A stretch of DNA of 64,000 nucleotides, from NCBI RefSeq assembly GCF_003286075.1, contig NZ_QLUV01000002.1, positions 62,001-126,000 of the forward strand. The letters run 5' to 3'. This DNA comes from Paracoccus endophyticus. Its GTDB lineage: Bacteria; Pseudomonadota; Alphaproteobacteria; Rhodobacterales; Rhodobacteraceae. Every line of letters begins with the position of its first letter. The first letter of the stretch is position 1. Positions 7,315-15,243 of the stretch are shown in pieces. The position numbers and the translations under genes were made by a program. The notes under the pieces are model-generated. The model saw nothing but the letters and a program-made list of their open reading frames with translations. It was not told the origin of the DNA and ran no database searches.

Positions 7315-8883
7315 TCAGCCGAACACGAAGTCCGCCTCGGTCAGCCCCGTGACACCAGCCACCGTCAGCACGTCCCCGCCCGGACGGCCGGGGCCTGCCG
7401 CGGAACCATGGGCGATGCGGGTGTCGCCCTCGTCCACGGCCACGAAGCGGTCGGCATCGTCGAGCCGTCCGTTGCGGTTGCTGTCAAGGTCCGACCAGTC
7501 CAGTCGTCTGGTGGTGAAGTGGATGATGTCGCCGTCGCTGCTTCGGAAGTCCATCACCACGTCCCGGCCGTCGCGCTCGTTGAAGACAAAGCTGTCCGCG
7601 CCGCCGTCAAGCACCGTCGTGGTGACGTTTGCCACCGTGCCATCGCCCCACAGGACATCGTCGCCCCGGCCGCCGACGATCCTGTCCTGTCCGCCCAGCA
7701 GTTCGGCGCGGCCGAAGGTTGAGCCTGATTGCCCGGCAGTTCCATCGCCATAGACCGTGTCATTGCCTTCGCCGCCCCGGATCGTGTCATTCCCGCCTCT
7801 CAGGGAGGATGCGTCGCCGCCGAAAGCCGCGCCGTCGCCATGGAGACTGTCGTCCCCTGTTCCCCCGTCGATGCAATCGGCCCCCCCGATCAGGGTCGAA
7901 TCGCCGTTGGATGAAACCTGACCGTCACCCAGCACAGTGTCGTTCCCGGAATGGGCAACGATCGTGTCCTTGCCGCCCACCATCTCGGCCGTTCCATGGT
8001 TGAACTTGACGCCGGCGCTGGCCGTGCCGTCCCCCATGATGGCGTCGTCGCCCGTGCCGCCGTCGATATGGTCGTTCCCGCCGCTGAAGCGGCCTTCGAA
8101 CGTGCTTCCGTCCCCCCGGATGGTGTCGTTGCCGCTGCCGCCCCAGATCCGGTCCGCCCCGCCCTTCAGCGGACCGAAATACGCAGCGCCGTCTCCGTCC
8201 AGCAGGTCGTGGCCCCAGCCCCCATGGAGCGTGTCCCCGGCACCGGTGACCGCTCCCGTGCCGAACATGCCCCCTTCGGCAGCACCATCGCCATGGATGG
8301 TGTCGTTGCCTGATCCGCCATCAAGCAGATCAGCGCCTCCGGTCAGGATCGCGGATGTCTGAATGGTCCCCTCTATCCGGCCGTCGCCAGACAGAATGTC
8401 ATGGCCCGCGCCGCCGAACAGCGTGTCCGCATGGCCCACGATCCAGGCATTCCGGGCCATGGGGTCCGCAAACACATGGCCGTCGCCGAAAAGCTGGTCG
8501 TTTCCATCCCCCCCTTGAAGCAGATCCCGGCCCCCCCGGATGCCGGCACCTTTGCCGTATTCCAGAACCTTGGCCGTGCCGTCGCCATACAGCGTGTCAT
8601 CGCCCGCGTCCCCCCGCAGCACGTCGCCGGCGCCGAGGATCAGGGCCTGGGCGCCGTGTCCGCCCGCAACGACGCGGCCGTCGCCGCACAGCATGTCGTT
8701 GCCCAGGCCGCCGAACAACTGGTCGGCATTGCCGCGCAGAAGAGCCTGCGCGCCGTCCCCCCGCGTGACGTCGCCGTCACCCAGCAGGCTGTCGTTGCCC
8801 GCAAGCCCCAGGATGATGGTTCGATCCGGCGTGCCGACCAGAAGGTCAGCGTTGCGCGTTCCGATTGTGCGATTGGTTGCCAT
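7315..8883 (-). CDS. RTX-type repeat protein with 27-35 residue super-repeats
   Basis: A 522-residue acidic protein built almost entirely of about 13 units of roughly 27-35 residues. Each unit has the form D-x-L/I-x-G-G-x-G-N/D-D-x-L/I-x-G-D-G, then a variable insert of about 10-20 residues ending G-G. This is a modified RTX array in which the calcium-binding nonapeptides come in pairs separated by inserts. After the array come a DSFVF segment like the C-terminal domain of serralysins, an EF-hand-like loop (DSNRNGRLDDAD) and an end (…LTEADFVFG) resembling a type I secretion signal. There is no N-terminal signal peptide. The start at 8883 follows AAGGGCAGGGA. Its role might be as a matrix, adhesin or S-layer protein; no enzyme domain is seen. 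Confidence 0.8.
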   Translation of the reverse strand: MATNRTIGTRNADLLVGTPDRTIILGLAGNDSLLGDGDVTRGDGAQALLRGNADQLFGGLGNDMLCGDGRVVAGGHGAQALILGAGDVLRGDAGDDTLYGDGTAKVLEYGKGAGIRGGRDLLQGGDGNDQLFGDGHVFADPMARNAWIVGHADTLFGGAGHDILSGDGRIEGTIQTSAILTGGADLLDGGSGNDTIHGDGAAEGGMFGTGAVTGAGDTLHGGWGHDLLDGDGAAYFGPLKGGADRIWGGSGNDTIRGDGSTFEGRFSGGNDHIDGGTGDDAIMGDGTASAGVKFNHGTAEMVGGKDTIVAHSGNDTVLGDGQVSSNGDSTLIGGADCIDGGTGDDSLHGDGAAFGGDASSLRGGNDTIRGGEGNDTVYGDGTAGQSGSTFGRAELLGGQDRIVGGRGDDVLWGDGTVANVTTTVLDGGADSFVFNERDGRDVVMDFRSSDGDIIHFTTRRLDWSDLDSNRNGRLDDADRFVAVDEGDTRIAHGSAAGPGRPGGDVLTVAGVTGLTEADFVFG

Positions 8884-9254
8884 GTTCCCTGCCCTTGTGA
8901 TCGGACGCCGCTGGCTGTCGGCGTCTGTTGATGATGGCGCAAGACGCGAAGCGCCTTGGCACCACGATGCCGCCGAACGCGACAGGCAGGCGCTTGTTCC
9001 GAGCGTCGCCACCAGTCCTTGGGCCGTTCTGCAAGGGGCAGGGAAAGGATCGGCAGCCGCGGCCCGTCACGGCATCCCCTTGCGACAGGCCGATGTCGCG
9101 CCCCATGCCGGTCCTGAGGACAGCGGGGCTGCTGCCTGGTCCGGCGCGACGTGCAAAGGGTGCGCGATCGGTTCAAACCTGATCGTCTCAGGCTTGTGGC
9201 GCACGCGGTTTTCCTTGCATTGTCCCATGATCCCGGGGCGCCGGAGACTACAGC
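8884..9254. other. Divergent intergenic region
   Basis: About 370 bases between the divergent second RTX gene and the permease gene. It must contain both promoters, but no -35/-10 pair stands out and no gene is supportable. No ArsR-type regulator gene or obvious operator was found. Confidence 0.5.
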
Positions 9255-10253
9255 ATGACCCTATTCGGATGGATGAACGATCAGGTCCTGCGGATGACCT
9301 GGCTCAACGATCTGGTCGGTCAGGGCGTGGCGGCGATCGGGCTGAACCCTGCGTCGCGGGTGGGCGGCTCGGTGCAGTTCTTCGTCTATGACGTCATCAA
9401 GATCTTTGTGCTGCTGTCGATGCTGATCTTCGCCATCTCCTACGTCCAGAGCCATTTTCCGCCCGAGCGGACGCGCGCCATACTGGGCGGTCGCTCCGGT
9501 CTGGGGGCCACTATCCTCGCGGCCCTTCTGGGCACGTTGACGCCCTTCTGTTCCTGTTCGTCGATCCCGCTGTTCATCGGCTTCACGGCGGCGGGGCTGC
9601 CGCTGGCGATCACGTTTTCCTTTCTGATCTCCTCGCCCCTCGTGGACCTGGCCTCGGTGATCCTGCTGGCCTCGATCTTCAACTGGTCCATTGCGCTGGC
9701 CTATGTCGCAGTCGGATTGCTCGTTGCGGTCGTGGGGGGCACGGTCATCGGAAAGCTGGGACTGGAGGCTCAGGTTGCCGACTTCGTGCGGACGGTTCCC
9801 GTCACGGGCGAGGTGGGGACGATGAGCCGCCGCCAGCGGCTGGCCTATGCCCGGGACCAGGTGGTCGAGATCATCCATCGGGTCTGGCCCTATGTGCTGA
9901 TCGGCGTCGGCATCGGGGCCGCGATCCACAACTGGATCCCGCAGGACACCATCACGGCCCTGCTGGGTCAGGACAAGTGGTGGGCCGTGCCGCTGGCGAC
10001 CGCGATCGGCATTCCCATGTATGCCGACATCTTCGGCACCCTGCCCATCGCCGAGGCGCTGGTCGGCAAGGGCGTGGGGCTGGGCACGGTGCTGGCCTTC
10101 ATGATGGCGGTGACGGCCCTGTCCCTGCCCTCGATGATCATGCTCAAGCGCGTGGTAAGGATGCCGCTTCTGCTCACCTTTGTCGGCGTGGTCGGCGCGG
10201 GCATCCTGATCATCGGCTTTACCTTCAACGAGATCACCCACTGGTTCCTCTGA
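9255..10253 (+). CDS. ArsP/YraQ-family (DUF318) permease
   Basis: A 332-residue inner-membrane protein with about eight hydrophobic segments. The hallmark is the cysteine-rich TPFCSCSSIPLFIGF in a membrane segment, shared with the DUF318 permeases that include ArsP, an exporter of trivalent organoarsenicals. A second conserved segment (IGIPMYADIFGTLPIAEAL) is present. It is followed after 13 bases by a small redox-disulfide protein, a common pairing in this family. Substrate is unknown: organoarsenicals, other soft metalloids or metals are possible. No arsenic reductase, ArsR or ArsB gene is nearby. Confidence 0.8.
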   Translation: MTLFGWMNDQVLRMTWLNDLVGQGVAAIGLNPASRVGGSVQFFVYDVIKIFVLLSMLIFAISYVQSHFPPERTRAILGGRSGLGATILAALLGTLTPFCSCSSIPLFIGFTAAGLPLAITFSFLISSPLVDLASVILLASIFNWSIALAYVAVGLLVAVVGGTVIGKLGLEAQVADFVRTVPVTGEVGTMSRRQRLAYARDQVVEIIHRVWPYVLIGVGIGAAIHNWIPQDTITALLGQDKWWAVPLATAIGIPMYADIFGTLPIAEALVGKGVGLGTVLAFMMAVTALSLPSMIMLKRVVRMPLLLTFVGVVGAGILIIGFTFNEITHWFL

Positions 10254-10266
10254 CAGGAGATCTGCC

Positions 10267-10494
10267 ATGATCATCAAGATCCTCGGTTCCGGCTGCAAGA
10301 AATGCATCGCCCTTGGTGAGAATGCCAGGGCCGCGGCCGCGGCGGCCGGCAAGCAGGCCGAGATCGTCAAGGTCACCGACATGGCCCAGATCGCGGCCTA
10401 TGGCGTGATGTCCACGCCCGGCCTGGTCGTCGATGAAAAGGTCGTCTCGACCGGCAGGGTGCTGAGCGCGGAGGAGATCGGACAGCTGATCTGA
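10267..10494 (+). CDS. Small thioredoxin-like redox-active disulfide protein
   Basis: A 75-residue protein of the redox-active disulfide protein 2 family: a minimal thioredoxin fold with the motif GSGCKKC (8-14) in place of the usual W-C-x-x-C, followed by a cis-proline segment (MSTPGLVVDEKV). It has no signal peptide, so it acts in the cytoplasm. It starts 13 bases after the permease gene and is surely co-transcribed. The pair suggests that the protein reduces or delivers a thiol-reactive substrate to the permease; this is inference. The start has AGGAG 8 bases upstream. Confidence 0.85.
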   Translation: MIIKILGSGCKKCIALGENARAAAAAAGKQAEIVKVTDMAQIAAYGVMSTPGLVVDEKVVSTGRVLSAEEIGQLI

Positions 10495-10532
10495 CCGGAT
10501 GCGGCCTTCCCACCGTCCGGCAACGTCGCCCT

Positions 10533-11654
10533 TCAGGGAGAGAGGGGGGCGAGAACCAGCCCCGCGGCGCCCTGCAACACGGTCGCGCCCGCATCCAGAA
10601 GGCCTGCGTCGCCCCCGAAGAGGGTCGCCTGGCGCTGCCGCATGCGCCGGACCAGGGCGATCAGCTCGGGAGAGCTGCCGACCTTGAGATGGCCGGTGAT
10701 CTCGCCGGGGTTCACGGCGCTCAGGTCGATGATGCCGACATCCAGGCCGCCGAGTTCCTCGCGCGTGTAGACGTTGCCGACACGGCGCGACTCTCCGCGC
10801 AGGGTGGCCGACCAGCGCAGCGCCCTGTCCTGGCTGGACACCAGCAGATAGATCGGAACGCCTGCCGCCAGGACCGGCTCGGCCTGGCGGCGGAAAAGGT
10901 CCACCTCGAGATCGGCCGCGATCAGGACAACCGCGCCGATCCTGCCAAGACTGGCCCGGTCCCCCAGCAGGGCAAGCGTCCGAAGGCTTTCCATGGCAAG
11001 GAACGCCCCCATCGAATGGGCGATCAGGTTGTAGCCCGACAATCTGGTGCGGCGCATGAGCTGCATCGTCTCGACGAGAGAATCGCGCGAAAACAACGCA
11101 TGTTCGCGGTCCACGGCATAGGCGAGCAGATTCGCCGCGGTGGGCCACGAAAACAGGACGCCGACGCCCGGCGCCGCGAGGTCGTGGCGCAACTGCACAT
11201 GCCGCATCAGCGACTCGGCGAAGTTGGTGTTGAAGCCATGGACGAACATGGCCCCTATGCGCGAGTGCGGGGCGCTGGCCGCGGCCGCGTTCACCTGCTG
11301 CACGAAGGCACGGGACCCTGAGAGCCTTTCGGCATGCGTGACCAGAAAGTCCCGGCGCGGGTCGGGCGTGCCGCGCGGAAAGCGGATGCTGCCCGCGGGG
11401 CGGTCCGGGGGGACGGCCGCGTCAAAGCGCGCGAACCCTGTCCGAAAGGCGTTTCGGCCCGAGAAGAACACGGGTGCGGGCGCGGGCGCGCGCGACGTCG
11501 CCACGATCACGCGCTGGACGTTCGCCCCGGCAACGGCCTCGGGCGGCAGCATGGCGATGCTGCCGCGCGGACCGCACCCCGCGACCGTCGCCGCCCCGAT
11601 CAACGCAAGACAGTGGCGACGGGTCAGGTCGGTAAGAGTGACGGGACGTGTCAT
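10533..11654 (-). CDS. Alpha/beta-hydrolase lipoprotein (DUF900 type)
   Basis: A 373-residue predicted hydrolase. The N terminus carries positive residues, a hydrophobic stretch and a lipobox-like end (ATVAGC), so it is probably a lipoprotein. The fold shows FVHGFNTNF (the oxyanion-loop HG motif) and the nucleophile elbow AHSMGA with serine; the acid and histidine are likely in the C-terminal third (a GHLKVG segment is a candidate for the histidine). DUF900 members are predicted esterases with no defined substrate. It lies 57 bases after the outer-membrane transporter gene on the same strand, so it could belong to the sulfatase-linked cluster, for instance as an esterase; that link is inference. 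Confidence 0.75.
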   Translation of the reverse strand: MTRPVTLTDLTRRHCLALIGAATVAGCGPRGSIAMLPPEAVAGANVQRVIVATSRAPAPAPVFFSGRNAFRTGFARFDAAVPPDRPAGSIRFPRGTPDPRRDFLVTHAERLSGSRAFVQQVNAAAASAPHSRIGAMFVHGFNTNFAESLMRHVQLRHDLAAPGVGVLFSWPTAANLLAYAVDREHALFSRDSLVETMQLMRRTRLSGYNLIAHSMGAFLAMESLRTLALLGDRASLGRIGAVVLIAADLEVDLFRRQAEPVLAAGVPIYLLVSSQDRALRWSATLRGESRRVGNVYTREELGGLDVGIIDLSAVNPGEITGHLKVGSSPELIALVRRMRQRQATLFGGDAGLLDAGATVLQGAAGLVLAPLSP

Positions 11655-11711
11655 CCTGCGCGCTCGGGTCGATCCTGTGTTCGTCAGTCTATGCTGTCAC
11701 CGGCAACGAAG

Positions 11712-12518
11712 TCACCGCGGGAACAGGAATGTCATGCCGACGCGGACACCCCAGCCCTCCGGGCCGGACTCGGGGCTTTCGGCCCAGTAGCGGACGCCGC
11801 CCGACAGGCTGACCGGCTGCGTGCCGATCCGCGTCAGCTTGGAGGCCACCGCATTGACGGGAACCGACCATTGCTCGGTTTCCCAGTCATAGGTGCTCTC
11901 GGTCTGCAGCGTGAACGTCCAGGCGTCGGGGGTGGTGTACGAGGCGAAGGGCTGCAGGAACGTCCGGTTGACGTCCGCGCGGTCGTCGTCGCCCGCGAAT
12001 GACCAGATGTGGTTGGCCAGTCCGCCCACGGTCCACGGCCCGCGCTGCACGAGCACGACACCTGTCGGCCCCGCCCCCCATTTCCCGGTGCCGAGCAGAT
12101 CATCGCTGGCCGTTGGCAGAAGGAAGACCGGGCCGACCCCCCAGATGAGGCCGCCGGCGGTCGGTGCTTTCGGCGACAGGAAGAAGCTTTGAACGATGTC
12201 GCCCAGGCCGGTCTGCGATCCCGCGCCGGGAAACACGTCGCTTTGATCGACGATCGGAATGATGGTGCGCGAGATCAGGTTCCAGTCGTTCCCGAGGGAA
12301 AACGGAATGACCGGCTGGACGTTCAGAAGAACCCGCGAGCCGTCCCCATCCGGTCCGATGCCGTCGTCATGGTTCAACTGGAACGGCACGCTGATCAGCG
12401 AGGCGACCGGATTGGCGAGCTGCTGGGCAAGATCCTCGGCGTCCTGGGCCGAAGCCAGCCCACCCCAGGTCCCGCCGAGCAGAAGGACAACAGCCGTCGT
12501 CAGGTTGGATCTTCGCAT
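11712..12518 (-). CDS. Outer-membrane transporter-like protein (MetA family)
   Basis: A 268-residue protein with a signal peptide (cleaved after …GGLASA) and amphipathic strands ending in a terminal FLFPR, as in outer-membrane barrels. It matches the pattern of the phenol degradation meta-pathway (MetA-like) outer-membrane family: early NPVASLISVPFQ, mid LGDIVQSFFLSP and GVGPVFLLPTASDDLLGTGKWGAGP. Members are thought to take up hydrophobic substrates, but direct evidence is thin. The start at 12518 has AGGAG 9 bases upstream. Adjacent to the lipoprotein and sulfatase genes on the same strand. Confidence 0.75.
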   Translation of the reverse strand: MRRSNLTTAVVLLLGGTWGGLASAQDAEDLAQQLANPVASLISVPFQLNHDDGIGPDGDGSRVLLNVQPVIPFSLGNDWNLISRTIIPIVDQSDVFPGAGSQTGLGDIVQSFFLSPKAPTAGGLIWGVGPVFLLPTASDDLLGTGKWGAGPTGVVLVQRGPWTVGGLANHIWSFAGDDDRADVNRTFLQPFASYTTPDAWTFTLQTESTYDWETEQWSVPVNAVASKLTRIGTQPVSLSGGVRYWAESPESGPEGWGVRVGMTFLFPR

Positions 12519-12705
12519 GACACGTCTCCTGGTGAGGGCGCCAAGGCCTTGTCGCCCGACGCGCTGGCGATGGCGCGGTGCGGACAGGTGGCCGGGACCG
12601 ATGCCGACATCAGGTCGTGGACGCCGCCAGGCCGGCGGTTTCCAGACCATCGAGGTCGGGTACGGCGGGTTCGGCCACCTGCATGTTTTCCCGATTATCC
12701 CGGCA

Positions 12706-12996
12706 TCAGTTTCGGCAGGGCGCCTGCCAGGACTCGCCGGTGGTGGGATTGCGATAGACGCACATCGTGCCCTGTGGGTTCTGGGTGCCCCTTGCAGCGT
12801 TGGCGCCGATGGCCGTTCCGGCGGCGGCGCCGATGAGGGTCGTTGCGGTCCGTCCCCGGCCCTGGCCCAACTGGGTTCCCACCGCAGCCCCGGCCAGGGC
12901 GCCGGTGGCAGCGTTGAGGTTCCGATCATCGGTGCAGGCGCTGACAGAAAGCGCGGCCATCGCCGCACCTGCAATCAAAAGACCACGAAGTTTCAT
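12706..12996 (-). CDS. Small glycine-zipper lipoprotein
   Basis: A 96-residue lipoprotein: signal peptide with lipobox VSAC (cysteine about residue 21), then a glycine/alanine-rich zipper (ALAGAAVGTQLGQG and IGAAAGTAIGANAA) that may insert in or oligomerise on a membrane, and a short C-terminal domain with two cysteines (MCVYRNPTTGESWQAPC) that could form a disulfide. Proteins of this type are common envelope components with unclear roles. The start has AAGGAA 8 bases upstream. A hairpin at 13065-13085 separates it from the sulfatase gene upstream, so it may have its own promoter. Confidence 0.8.
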   Translation of the reverse strand: MKLRGLLIAGAAMAALSVSACTDDRNLNAATGALAGAAVGTQLGQGRGRTATTLIGAAAGTAIGANAARGTQNPQGTMCVYRNPTTGESWQAPCRN

Positions 12997-13064
12997 AACG
13001 TTTTCCTTCCTCTCTCTGCTTGTTGTTATGGCCGAGCCGGGTGGTTCTGCCGACGGCGGTCACG

Positions 13065-13085
13065 CCGGGGCCATGGCGGCCCCGG
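13065..13085 (-). terminator. Hairpin after the alkylsulfatase gene
   Basis: A perfect 8-base stem, CCGGGGCC (13065-13072) with GGCCCCGG (13078-13085), around ATGGC lies 39 bases after the sulfatase stop codon. There is no T-run, so it is a weak terminator or an mRNA-stabilising hairpin. Confidence 0.45.
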
Positions 13086-13123
13086 ACATTGGCGGTCGCA
13101 CCATCGGGGCGACCGCCGACATG

Positions 13124-15223
13124 TCATTCCGGGATCACGGCCCCGATATCACCCTCGAACGGCTCGGCCGCAGCGATTTCGGTGCGGCCTTTCGTGCCGG
13201 GCATGATCTCGAAACGCGGATCGAAGCTGACCATGAGCGATGCGAGCTTTTCAAGCACCGAGAGATCCCCTTCGCCCCGTGCCGTGCCATCGGCCAGCAG
13301 CGTTCCCAGATCCGTCTCGCCCGCCATCACGCGGTCGAGGTCCGAGCGGTTCACCGTCAGGGTCAGGTCGGCCTTTTCCGCGTGAAAGCCCGGCAGGTTG
13401 GTCAGCGTCTCGTTGGCGAGTTCGACGACGAAGCGCTCGCCGTTGTCGGGCGTCTCGAGGTTCATGACGAAGGCGAGATCCGCGGCGCGGCGGCTGTCCA
13501 TCCTGATGGCGAGGAAGTTGAGGAACAGTTCGGTCGACATGCCGCGGATGATGTCCGGGCTCGAGGTGCTGGTGATGGCGCCCTGCGGAATGCCCGAGCG
13601 GAGTTCATAGGCCGCGGCCAGGAAGCTGTTCCGCAGGCCGGGGTTCTCCTGCTGGTAGCCGATCTGCTCGAAGGCGTCGGCCAGCGCGTCCTTGGCGGCG
13701 CCGTTGTCGGGCTGGGCCTGCACCAGCTTGTCGAGGATCTCGGTGGCCAGGAAATAGTCGCCCGCGTCGTGCAATTGGCCCGCCCGGGCCAGGATGGCAT
13801 CGGCGCCGCCCATCATCTCGACATAAAGCGGCGCCGAGTCCGCCGGCGAAAGCGGGATCAGCGTCGTCGGGTTGCCGTCCCAGAAACCCAGGAACCGCTG
13901 GACGACCCCGCGCGCGTTGTGCTGGGGCGAACCGTGATAGCCCCGGCAGTGCCATTTCGCCTGCAGGCTCTTGGGCGTCTGATAGACGTGGTGGATCTGG
14001 TTGATGGTCACGCCCTGGTTGGCATGGTGCAGCACCTGGTTGTTGATGTTGGCGTAAAGGTCGCGCTGGTCGCGCAGCACCTCGCGGATGCGCTCGTTGC
14101 CCCAGCGCGGCCAGTGGTGCGAGGCGAACATGACCTCGGCCTCGTGCCCGAAGCGGTACAGCGCCTCGTTGATGTATCTCGACCAGCTGAGCGCGTCGCG
14201 CACCAGCGCGCCGCGCAGCGTGTAGATGTTGTGGAACTGGGCCGTTACATTCTCGGCCATCCACAGCGCCTTGAGATCGGGGATGTAGGTGTTCATCTCC
14301 CGCGGGGCCTCGGTGTTGGGCGTGTTCTGGAAGATCATCCGCACGCCGTCGACCTCGAATTCCTCGATGGGTTCGGTGACAAAGCGGGTGGGCGGCACGA
14401 GGCCGGTCGCCCCCGCCGGGACGCGGTGGCCAAGGCCCTGGGTGACAAAGCCGTGCGGGGCCACGGGCAGCAGCAGGCCGTACTGATAGAACAGGCGCCG
14501 GTTCATGGCGTTCCCGGCAAAGACGTTCTCCGAGATCGCGAACTCCATGAAGTCGGCAGGCGCGATGATCTGGACGCGGCCCGCGGCAAGGTCCTCGTCC
14601 GAGATGAGGCCACGGCCGCCGCCGAAGTGGTCGCCATGCGTATGCGAGTAGATCACCGCCACAAGGGGAAGACCCTCGCCCACATGCTCCTGGAACAGAT
14701 CCCAGGCGGCCCGCGCGGTCTCGGTCGTCGTCATCGTGTCGAAGACGATCCAGCCGGTCTTGCCGCGCACGAAGGTCATGTCGGAAAGGTCGAGCCCGCG
14801 CACCTGATAGATGCCGGGAATGACCTCGTAGAGGCCGAAGTTGTTGTTGAGCCGCGCGATCCGCAGCAGCGAGGGGTGGATGCTGTCGAACTCGTCCTTG
14901 CCATTCAGGAAGTCGTAGTCCGACATGTCGAAGGCGACATTGCCCGCGTCGGCCATGATCTTGGGGTCGGCCCTGCGCGCGATCAGTCCGCGCGCCTGCT
15001 CGTCAAGGTCGCGGGTGTCGTCGAAGGGCAGCGTTGCCTTGGCCTCGGCCAGAACCTTCAGCGTGTGCTCGGACGGTGCCTTGCCCTTGGGGTGGAAATG
15101 GCCCTCCAAGGGCACGCGGGCCTCCTGCGCGTGGGCGGTGCCTTCACCGAACGGAAAGCCGCCCAGCGCGAAGGCCGCGCCGGTGGCGGGCAGGCTCGTG
15201 AGGATCTGGCGTCTGGTGGTCAT
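13124..15223 (-). CDS. sdsA1: SdsA1-type alkylsulfatase, Tat-exported
   Basis: Hydrolyses alkyl sulfate esters such as dodecyl sulfate to alcohol and sulfate. The 699-residue protein starts with a twin-arginine signal (TTRRQIL, 2-8, cleaved after AHAQ), so it works in the periplasm or outside. The metallo-beta-lactamase domain keeps every zinc ligand known in SdsA1: H194, H196, D198 and H199 in SHTHGDHFGG, E305 in NTEAPREM, E324 in WMAENV and a histidine at 369/370 in ASHHWPRWG. The alkyl-sulfatase dimerisation domain and a C-terminal SCP2-like domain follow. ATG at 15223 has AAGGAG 8 bases upstream. It lies 20 bases after the degenerate paralogue and is probably co-transcribed with it. Confidence 0.93.
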   Translation of the reverse strand: MTTRRQILTSLPATGAAFALGGFPFGEGTAHAQEARVPLEGHFHPKGKAPSEHTLKVLAEAKATLPFDDTRDLDEQARGLIARRADPKIMADAGNVAFDMSDYDFLNGKDEFDSIHPSLLRIARLNNNFGLYEVIPGIYQVRGLDLSDMTFVRGKTGWIVFDTMTTTETARAAWDLFQEHVGEGLPLVAVIYSHTHGDHFGGGRGLISDEDLAAGRVQIIAPADFMEFAISENVFAGNAMNRRLFYQYGLLLPVAPHGFVTQGLGHRVPAGATGLVPPTRFVTEPIEEFEVDGVRMIFQNTPNTEAPREMNTYIPDLKALWMAENVTAQFHNIYTLRGALVRDALSWSRYINEALYRFGHEAEVMFASHHWPRWGNERIREVLRDQRDLYANINNQVLHHANQGVTINQIHHVYQTPKSLQAKWHCRGYHGSPQHNARGVVQRFLGFWDGNPTTLIPLSPADSAPLYVEMMGGADAILARAGQLHDAGDYFLATEILDKLVQAQPDNGAAKDALADAFEQIGYQQENPGLRNSFLAAAYELRSGIPQGAITSTSSPDIIRGMSTELFLNFLAIRMDSRRAADLAFVMNLETPDNGERFVVELANETLTNLPGFHAEKADLTLTVNRSDLDRVMAGETDLGTLLADGTARGEGDLSVLEKLASLMVSFDPRFEIMPGTKGRTEIAAAEPFEGDIGAVIPE

Positions 15224-15243
15224 GTTCCGACTCCTTCTGGACT

